Assembly (NCBI GenBank): GCA_000727475.1
Contig: KL647294.1
Coordinates: 2,040,809-2,104,808 of the forward strand
Direction: 5' to 3'
DNA: 64,000 nt
Source: Sarcocystis neurona
Lineage: Eukaryota > Apicomplexa > Conoidasida > Eucoccidiorida > Sarcocystidae
This document shows positions 46,021 to 55,700 of the stretch, piece by piece. The position numbers and the translations under genes were made by a program. The notes beneath the pieces were generated by a model. The model was not told where the DNA came from. It worked only from the letters and a program-made list of their open reading frames with translations, and did not search any database. Numbering within the stretch: position 1 is the stretch's first letter; each line of letters starts with the position of its first letter.

Positions 46021-48568
46021 CCTCTTCACGGCAGAAAAAACTGCTGTGCTGCTGCTGGAGGGAATGCTCGGCTGCTGCGGTAGCCGGGACTGCTCCTCTA
46101 GCTGGTGTACAACGCCTGCCGCTGTTGCTGGTGGTGCGTGGAAAGACTGCTGCCGCTGCTGCTACCGTGTGCTGAGGCTGCTGCTGCTGCTGCCGGTGTT
46201 TGGACTACTGCCGCTGCTGCTGTTGCTGCCAGTGCGCGAACGCAGCCCTCGGGCAATTGCCGCTGCTCTTGACGCTGCTGCTGCTGTTGCTGGTGCTGCT
46301 GCTGCTGGTGCTGTACTGCTGCTGTACTGCTGCTGCGGCCTGCTGCTGCGGCCTGCTGCTGCTGTGCTGCTGCGGCTGCTGGTGCTGCGGCTGCTGGTGC
46401 TGCGGCTGCTGATGATGGTGCTGCTAAGGCTGCTGCTGCTGATGGTGCTGCTGACGCTGCCTCGTTGCGCGCAGAAGCGGCCGGGGCGTGGAATGCGGCG
46501 GCTGCTGTTGCGCGTGGAGGAAACGCCAGCCGCTCTGCAGTAGCCGCAGCAGACGCAGAAGGCGACCAGCGAGGAAGAGGCAGAAGAGGGGGACGAAGAG
46601 GAAGAGACGGAAAGGACGCAGAGGACAAAGACGCAGCTTCTCAGAGCATTTCTCGGGCGAAAACGGAAAAAAAGTTAAAGTTAGACTAATCGCCTTTCTG
46701 TCGCTGTCCAAGTACGAGCAGTCATTCATAGAAAGAGACCCATGCCGCTGTTACATAGCTAATACTAATATAAGCATGTAGGTATACATACTCGTGTGCG
46801 TACACGACGACCCACTTGCTTCTATAAAGTTGTACACCACGTGCATACATACATATATACGCGTGTATATATATATATATTCGTATGTACGGGGCGTACG
46901 CCTACCCACAAATGCGTCAGGGCGTACTCCCAGCTGTCCATACATATATATATATATATACACATATATATCGGACATATACATACATGTGGATACGTGG
47001 AGAAAGAGCGAGGAGAACGTGAAGACGTATACAAATATACTTATTTATATGTACGGGAGGCCGGGCGACACCGGCAGACGCCACGACCTGTTGCTTTCTG
47101 TACGCCTGTGTATATAGGGAGAAATAGAGCGTCTCACAGACATGGAAGCACACGTGGATGAACGCAGAAAATCTCTGTGTTTGTGTATGTCGCCGTATAT
47201 TCTTGACTAGAAGTAAATACATATATACCTACATCTTCACATATACAGTGTGTGTGGGCTCCTGTGGAGATCTACTGCGTCTCTGTTTGTAGATGCCATG
47301 TACGTGAACCTTTCCTTCTCAAGGAATACATGGGGGGCCATCATGTCCTCTGCGACATTTGCGCCAAGGTAGAAGAAAAGCTTAGAACTTGCCTTTTCGC
47401 AAGTGCTGTGTGAGGATGTGTAGAGATTCCCCTGGCAATATGCGGAAGAAAAAAACTGCATTACTCTCTTTCGAGATTCTCACGTTTCAAAGGCGGCGCC
47501 GTCTCCTCGCGCAAGGCATTCTCGACTTTTTTCCTAACTCTTCTTTGCTTGGCTGCAGCAAAGGGGAGTTCTGGGAAGCGACGGTGAGGAAAAGGGGGGC
47601 TCAAGAGTTCAGTAGGCCCCGGTGAGTGCCGCCAGAATCTCGCTTCTGCGGTGGTACGCGCAAATTGTTCCACGGGGTATGCGTGATTGCACCGGAAGAA
47701 GACATTCGCCTGCTTGTTGTCGTTGAACGAGGGAAGAATTAATAAGACGGAATACATGCGTTTCTCTCGTGGGAAGCGCTTTGGTAAAAAAAAGAGAAGC
47801 TCAGGTAGTGAAACGAACTTGCATTTACGCGGAGAGAGGGCCGCAGTTTGACATTTCCCTGTCGACAAATGCTTGAAAATACGTTGTGGACTTCTCCGTG
47901 GGGGATTTTGTCTTCCTTACGAAAAAAAAAGGTACATCCTTGTGGAAAGGAAGGCGGGATTCTTTCGAAAAAGCGGTAGGTCCTCGTGGGAAGGAAGACG
48001 GGACTCCTCACCATTTGCCCGCGGAAACGGCGGTGGTACGGAAGGAAACCGGTGCAACACACACAAGCCAGAAGACCTTTCCACTGTCGTTTCTTAGGCG
48101 AATAGGACTTACACTGACTTCTCAAACAAACACCCGTCGTCATGTGGATAGAGACAGACGTGTGGCAGGCGACTGCCCTGCCTCTCGCGGACGGCGGCGG
48201 GATTTTGCAGCCCGCAGGCACATGCGCCCCGCGTAGGCCGCAGGAGATGAACCAGCACTTGGACACAAGGGACAAAATTAGCAAGAAACATAACACGGGC
48301 AAGTTGGGAAAGAACAAGAAGCAAAAAAAGCAAAGGAGGAGAGAGACACGGGCCCTTTTCTTCCCCAGGATCGACGGAGTTCCTGTCGAAGCGACTGGAA
48401 CAACATGGCATGTAATACACTGACACACAGATGATAGACGAGAACGCGAGAGAATACGGGGAGAAAGCGCGTGAGTTAAGGACGAAGAGCAGACCACGTG
48501 CAGCGTGAGGAACAGAGACACAGAGGCAGAAGTCGACGCGCAGGCGGCACCGGTAACACCAGCGCCAG

Positions 48569-48616
48569 TGCCAGGAAAAAACACGCAGAACTGTGCCAGG
48601 AAAAAACACGCAGAAC
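48569..48616. repeat. 23-bp direct duplication
   Basis: TGCCAGGAAAAAACACGCAG plus three bases occurs twice in tandem, at 48569-48591 and 48594-48616. Confidence 0.85.
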
Positions 48617-48904
48617 CAGCAACGTCGCCCAAGACAGCGGGGAGAGACGAAGTACCAGCCGGAGGAACATGACTACGGTCGAAGCTCAAAGGCTTCCCCT
48701 GCCGCAGCTGCCCTGTGTGACGCCGGGCGTTCAGTCACTACTAGTGCTGCTCGTCGTACTGCTGTTCCTGCCAGCGGCGGCTCTAGAAACATTTGCCGCT
48801 CAGCCGTCACTAGTGGTGGTATAGTTGTTGCCACTGTTAGATGCTGTTGCTGCCGCTCTCATGCTGCCGGTTCCGAGTACCGATACTCGCGGTGGGGTTG
48901 CCAC

Positions 48905-49770
48905 TCCTGCTGCTACTATACTGGTGGTGCTGTGCTGCTCGTGCTGTTGTGCTGCTGCTGCTGTGCTGCTGCTGTTGCGCTGCTGCTGCTGTGCTGCTGC
49001 TGTTGTGCTGCTGCTGTTGTGCTGCTGCTGTTGTGCTGCTGCGGTTGTGCTGCTGCGGTTGTGCTGCTGCTGTTGTGCTGCCGCTGCTGTGCTGCNNNNN
49101 NNNNNNNNNNNNNNNNNNNNNNNNNNNNNNNNNNNNNNNNNNNNNNNNNNNNNNNNNNNNNNNNNNNNNNNNNNNNNNNNNNNNNNNNNNNNNNNNNNNN
49201 NNNNNNNNNNNNNNNNNNNNNNNNNNNNNNNNNNNNNNNNNNNNNNNNNNNNNNNNNNNNNNNNNNNNNNNNNNNNNNNNNNNNNNNNNNNNNNNNNNNN
49301 NNNNNNNNNNNNNNNNNNNNNNNNNNNNNNNNNNNNNNNNNNNNNNNNNNNNNNNNNNNNNNNNNNNNNNNNNNNNNNNNNNNNNNNNNNNNNNNNNNNN
49401 NNNNNNNNNNNNNNNNNNNNNNNNNNNNNNNNNNNNNNNNNNNNNNNNNNNNNNNNNNNNNNNNNNNNNNNNNNNNNNNNNNNNNNNNNNNNNNNNNCTG
49501 CTGCTGTTGTGCTGCTGCTGCTGTGCTGCTGCTGTTGTGCTGCTGCTGTTGTGCTGCTGCTGCGGTGCTGCTGCTGTTGTGCTGCTGCTGTTGTGCTGCT
49601 GCTGCGGTGCCGCTGCTGTTGCTGCTGTGCTGCTACTGCCGCTGTGCTGCTATAGTCGCGCTGCTGCTGCTGTGCTGCCGCTGTGCTGCTGCTGTGCTGC
49701 TATAGTCGCGCTGCTGCTGCTGTGCTGCTGCTGTGCTGCTGCTGTGCTGCTGCTCTTGTTGTGTCCTGCT
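48905..49770. repeat. Large (CTG)-type array, interrupted by an assembly gap
   Basis: Units of 15 bp, mostly GCTGCTGCTGTTGTG or GCTGCTGCTGCTGTG, on both sides of the gap. Towards 49640-49760 the unit changes to a form containing GCTATAGTCGCG. All three plus-strand frames are open, so ORFs here are meaningless. Confidence 0.9.
49096..49497. other. Assembly gap (402 N)
   Basis: A run of N inside the CTG array. The flanks are the same repeat, so the true length is unknown and the gap is probably a collapsed or unresolved repeat. Confidence 0.98.
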
Positions 49771-52608
49771 GTGTACGTTCTCGCAGTAGTGCAGATACGC
49801 TGGAGGACCAGTGCACGGAGGAGCAGCACATGCCGTGCGGCTTTTCTCTGTGTGAATCCTTCCTGATGCACACACATGCGTCTGGCCGCATGCCCAAGAG
49901 AAACATATGCACACATATGTGTGGATACGTGTACGTGTATACTTGGCGACATAATATGCGGATTTGTACCGTATACGGGCACACGCATCGATGTGTGTGG
50001 ATACACTCGTGTGCACAATGGATAAGAATAAGTGAAGGTGCCACCGACACGCGGAATGCAGTTTATCCGAAAGATATGTCTTAGCAGCGACTGTATAATC
50101 ATCTGCTGCCCGTTGGCAACCTTGTAGAGAAGCCGTATGTTATTGTTCCAATGTAGTGACGTTGAAAGCAATTGGGCGTATCATGTGTGTGCACTACACC
50201 GCTAAACGTTCTCCTGAGTCGTCATTCCCTGCCCTGTCTCGTTTCTTGTTCCTTTATGTCCGAGCCGCAACGTCTCAATGCATCAGATTGCGCACTTAGT
50301 GCGCGCGCTCGTACATACACGTGTATCCATGTGTAAAGATGCGTTTTCACACCTGTTCAGTTATCAGCAGTCCTCTGCTACGTATATGAGGGCACTTCCC
50401 TACGTCACTGGCTGAATATGAGAGAGCTATATGGTAGAGTACGTCGCACCCAACTACATAAAAGCATACTCCGTACGCTTATGCACATGTGCATGAGTAG
50501 TAAGTATGTGACATGTCCGACTGACGCATTTCCATCCCTCCACACCTTTCCTCTGCGTCGTCCGACAACACTGAGGAAGCGTAGATTGGCTCCGAGGCGC
50601 CCAAGCTCTACACCTTGGTTCCTCCTCACTTTAGAATACATAAGGACTTCTACACGTATATATTTCACTGTAGCTCGTGTTTAGTCCCATGCGTGCACAT
50701 CCCCAAGCACTCTGTCACGTGTGGGAATAGCAGAAGCTTGCATACGTGTTTATTCACTTTGAACCTCATAAGATTGTGTATCTGCAGTGTCTAGCTTCCA
50801 ATCTAAAGCATCCCGAGTAGAAGAATATATACATTTTTATGAAAAGATGTGTGTTTGTCTGATTGACACGTAGTCTTCCGCACTTTATCTCGGGAGCACA
50901 TGTAAGCCTCTTGTAGGGTTCGTTTGTCCGGACAAACACGCCTCAGAGCAATTCTTTGTACGTGCGTGCGAGTGTGTTGTGTGCTTCATTTGCACGTACG
51001 CGGCGCGCGTGCAAATGTGTGCGCAGTAGTGTGAAGCCCCACACAGAGAGTCCCGTGACAAGCATATTCTCGTATCCTTAGGTCAGGTGCGTGTAGTGCG
51101 CTTAACAAAAAATTGTTGCTCACATTGTTTGAGAACATCTGTGCTTCCACCCAGGGTCCGTCGCATGGATTTTTCTGATCGTGCAGATGTGTGTCCGTGC
51201 CCTGGACTACACAGCTCTGCATATATACATCTTTGATATCATCTCCCAGATATCTCCGTAGAAGCTTACTTGATTATGTGAGTTCACAGTGTCTTGTAAG
51301 CGTTTGTATATATTGCCGCTATGAACGTATGACGGGGTGTGTGTACGTTGACACCATGTAGGTGCGGCACGCACGTAGCAAACACTTGCTTGTAACACGC
51401 AATTACAACTTTAAACGTACAGCTTCAAGGCCCATCTGGTGTGCTTGGCCAGCAGACTGCTGCAGTAAGAATAACGCGGTGTCTCAAACCACGTGGAAAT
51501 GCGCCGCCTGCGGGCAGATGGGAACACCTACAAAATCTTTACGCGTCTCTAGATTTTTCACAGGCCGGGGAATCTGGGACCGCATTACCGCATACGAGCT
51601 GGACTCTCCTACACCACACTGTTGGTTTCGAGAGGAAGATGCGCATATGTCTTCATCTATCGCTCTGTCTCGTATATCCACACACATTTGTTACCTCTCT
51701 GTCTCGTTTATGTACATACATGTTATTTACATGTGTTTCCCGACGCATGTAGCTACCTCTTACCTGGCATTCATATTCATTTATACATTATCTATGTATC
51801 CAACCTCCTTGTTGCTCAAGCCGTTTCCTGGTATTCCGTGAACTCGTCAACAGTAGCCTCGTGGCGCCTTCCTCTCTCGCGCCACCTTGCGCTCGGTGCA
51901 TCATAATCCGATGCTCCAGGCACTTCTGCGAAAAGCAGCTCTTTTGAGCATTCAAAATCTGAAGATTTTGACTACTCTGCAAGGAGCGATTCCGTTGAAC
52001 TTGTGCACCTATTCTCTTGGCTTGCTAGATCTTCTTTAGGTAGCCGGTGCCCGCCGTTCTTCCTGTTGCAGCGGCCAGTATCGTGCAGCAGCGTGCAAAA
52101 CACAGCGCGGAAACTTACGTGTGCCGCGCTGTTTTATAGAACATACTCGCAAATTGGAGGTTCAAACGTGTATCTCTGCAGTGTGTGGCCTGATCAACCT
52201 TGTAATCCTTTGTCAGAAGGGCTGCCATGCGTACTCTACGGTACTATGTGTCAACACGTACACACGACAAAAGCAAAAGTGCAGCATTTTCTTAGCTAAA
52301 GCACTTTTGGTGAGCTGAAGCCTCGTGACTGAACAGCTGCATACACGGAAGTACCAGTATTCTACGACGTTAAACGCTGAGGAGCATATAGTGGTGCAGC
52401 ATACGACCTGCGGTCGGAGCAGCCTTGCGTACCACGAGAACAGAACAGAAGATATAGCTTTCTAAGAGAGTGTATTGATGTGACACGCATTCTACACCAC
52501 CTACGCTAGGCGAAACAACGACCGCAATCCAACTTCCTCTTCTGTAGCGTCTCTATACACACGTCGAACGCCAGCGCATTAGTCTCAACTAGTCGGCCAT
52601 GTTACATA

Positions 52609-52759
52609 ATGCTTAACTGGAGAAGAAGCGTAGTGGTGCACCGGGTAGCATACAAGCAGCTCTTTGCTGCTCGACGCTGCTCGTGTGCGTGGTTCGTTTC
52701 GGTCCTTTTGTGGATTCTTGCTCTCGGCCTCCCTTTCATCCTCGCCTTCTGCATTAATG
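52609..52759 (+). CDS. TMEM231: TMEM231 exon 1: first membrane segment
   Basis: ATG at 52609. A short basic leader (MLNWRRSVVVHRVAYKQL), then about 22 hydrophobic residues ending AFCIN. Donor ATG then GTGAGA, phase 1. The start position and helix position mirror human TMEM231. Confidence 0.85.
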
Positions 52760-55700
52760 GTGAGAGTTCGAATAAAGAAGTCCAAAGCTCCAATCAATAC
52801 TAGACCTGCATGTCTGGCCTGATACATGGTAGACTAGCAAGCAAGCTGTGCAAGCCAATCCAGCATACCCATACAGCACACCAGCTTGCGAATCATTACA
52901 CAAATATGCATACAGGTGATGCACGCAAACACACTAGTTTCGAGGAGAACTTGCACACCTGTGTATCGCAAGTAAGTGACGGCTCCCACTTTCAGCAGGT
53001 GTGGAGATCTAGAAGGGTCAGGAGTGATACGAACCGCACATGCGAGGGAACTAAGAAAGCAGCAGCGCCAATAATGTGTGTATTACTGTGCCTGACTTTT
53101 CTCCGATCCGGCGTCAAAACAAATTTGGAAAAAACCAGGCTCTTTCATGCGTGCATCTGTGCCAGTATGTCGTATGATTAGCTGGTAAAGGCGCACACAC
53201 TAAGGAGAACTGGTTGTCGCAAGTAAGCACTTCGACTGATTTACACGTGTTTATGTACTGGCAGAAGCAGATACTCACTGGTGCGCTCAGATGTATCACA
53301 GACGCACATTTACTATGTCGAGATGTTCAGATATCTCCAGCTCGTCTAACAATAAGAGATAAAACAGGCTCGTCCCACCGTGGTGAAAGCACGCAATGTA
53401 GCTGACTTACTAACAAGCCATTATATTTATGTTGATACGCGTATGTGGAGTCTTATTGCGTATGACAATGCACTCATCCGTATAGCTAACGTCTACATAA
53501 TGCCAACCGCAACACCGGAGCACTTGTGCTCACGTCCTGACTTGTACCTCACCATAGGCATACGTTGACGCACTTTTTCCGTCCTGGTTCATGGCCAGAA
53601 GCAGAGAAACAAATTCCACCTGTGCAGCTCTGCTACAGGTATGCTAGGGCCCGATCCACATAATTATGTCCTTCAACACCTTCCGCCACCACAGGTTCGT
53701 CTGCACGCGCCTCTAAATGTTGGGTCTTTTTCCGCACTAGAGTAATCTCCTTTTACTAGCACCGACCACTTACTTCGATACAGGGAAAGCTTGACGGAAT
53801 GGTGCATTACCAACGCTCAAGCATAATAGTGTAAATTTCACCTGTGTGCCGACCAAACATGACACAACTTTCAGGAAGCTTGCATGGTGTTGCTGTTGTA
53901 TACTTTTGCGAAAACGTACAGCGGTTCGTGCGTTCCGTATACGGATGCTTGAAATGTAGGTCCTCGTAGATCTCTGCGTTGTGCTACATTCCCATATAAC
54001 TCAGGATGGTGGTTTTCAAAGGCTAAGACAGCTTCAACAACCGCGGAGAAGCCTCGGCTGCTCGCTGTGCACCCTGCGTACGCTTCCCTATCTCTATCCT
54101 CCATAGACAGGAGAGGACCTATGGACACTGCTTCATCGTTTGTCAAGAAGAGCACGTCGCAAGACAGCTTCGATGGCAGCCAACGTCGTCTTCCAACCAG
54201 TCAACAGCAACTGCGAGGGCAGCAGCAACCGAATGTGATGGACACAGGAGATGGCGTTCTAGTAATTCTAGGGAAACTCGAATGGACTCCCTCGTCCGCA
54301 ACTCAGCAATTTAGCTGGTCGGCAGAGCGGCAAGAATTCTTAAAGAACGAAGCTAACTCCATCGGAGCTACCAATGTTACAGCCCCAGCCATCAACGTGA
54401 GTAACAACCGCTACAGATGTCTTACGTCCGTATCTATCTCTACCAAAAGGAGGCACGGCATTTGGTTTCAAAGCAGCCGAGCACACAATTCAGTGCAGAA
54501 AGTGAACAAGGTGCCCTTAAGCTGCCATGTGGGCTGAAGGGGAAATGATGTACGCAGTTCAGAGCAGGGTCTTACCAGTCTGCGAATAGAGCCTGCATCT
54601 GTTTTCAGCTGCACCCTATGCACTCACTGCTCAGAGGTAGGCCACGTCCGCTGCGAGTCTATAATTTCTTAGACAGACGTGCGCGACATCAATAGAAGGC
54701 TTCTGCACGAGAGAACAGATTGTTTGTTAGAAGGAAATGGTTCTTCACCTACGACTTTCATCGATGAACAACAAAGCTGTTCATCCGCATCCCCTACAGT
54801 GTGTGTTCTTAGATCTACTCTTTAGCTAGAATTTCTCGCACAACAAGCGTACGCATGGTCTGGTTTGTCATACGTTCACGAATACGTCGGTACCTGGTTT
54901 CCATCCAGTGAGTCTCTATTTATGAGCCGTGTCCTCATCTGTTGCGAACTTGTGTGGCAAACACTGCTGAGGAAGGAAAGCGAGTGAGGTGGATTTCGTT
55001 TTGTGCTGCGCGTACATATGCGCCGTGATGCGTTTTTCAAGGCTTCGGTTGCGCCCACTGGCGACAGCGTACGACTTGAGTTGGACTGGCCCCTGCCGTC
55101 AAACGGCCAAAAAGCTTCGCAGGCCCTACACAATGAGATATACGTCCGCCCCAAAGTTACCCAGTGCGAAGTGGGATTACAAATTTTCTACGCATTACCA
55201 GTAAGTGCTTTGAACTCGTAGAAGACAGACTCGGAGTCACTATAACTCTCCCTCGTGACTTTGTGTAACCACTTACGATAGGATTCCTTTAGCTCTGCAG
55301 AACCCTCCTGTTTGTTCCACCCTGTACTTCGACACCTTCGTGGTACGGCACTCGTGAGATCGTATGCACACACGCAGGCGTGTACACGTACATGCGTATA
55401 AATGTTGTAGAAATATGCTCGGGGACGTCGTAGTAAATTAGATGATAATTTGGAAAGGATGGTTGCCCAACTGCAGAAACGTGCAGACCACCACGAGTAC
55501 GAACACATATACGGTGGCGTGTGGACAGATTTCTGCTAGACCGTCGAGTACCTGTAGTTGCACTACCGCTGGGAGGCAAGTCTAGCTGTTTGCAACCAGA
55601 GCATAAGTAAGACGAATTGACATGTCAGGAAGAGAGGGTTGAGTCGACTGCGTTATGCGGGTTATTAATTGTGAATTTACGTGTCAGCAAGAGAGGCTTG

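Larger units (their letters stand above)
46021..52608. other. Intergenic region between EMC8 and TMEM231
   Basis: EMC8 (minus) and TMEM231 (plus) are divergent, so both promoters lie here. Contents: CTG array 46040-46560, TA microsatellites near 46850-47000, unique-looking DNA at 47.2-48.7 kb with long but unrecognised ORFs, the large CTG array and gap, then plain DNA from 49.8 kb. An ORF at 51362-51841 (plus) and an overlapping minus ORF have no family resemblance. Confidence 0.45.

Noticed and set aside
45977..46543. Plus-strand ORF of about 190 codons, Leu/Cys-rich, antisense to the EMC8 start
   Set aside because: It is the CTG triplet read as Leu or Cys; the opposite strand is just as open, and the EMC8 exon accounts for the 5' part.
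47739..48689. 316-codon minus-strand open frame, and a plus frame with DFSVGDFVFLTKKKG resembling the end of a retroelement integrase
   Set aside because: The minus frame has no early ATG and no recognisable motif. The integrase likeness is one short string, with no reverse transcriptase, RNase H or long terminal repeats nearby.
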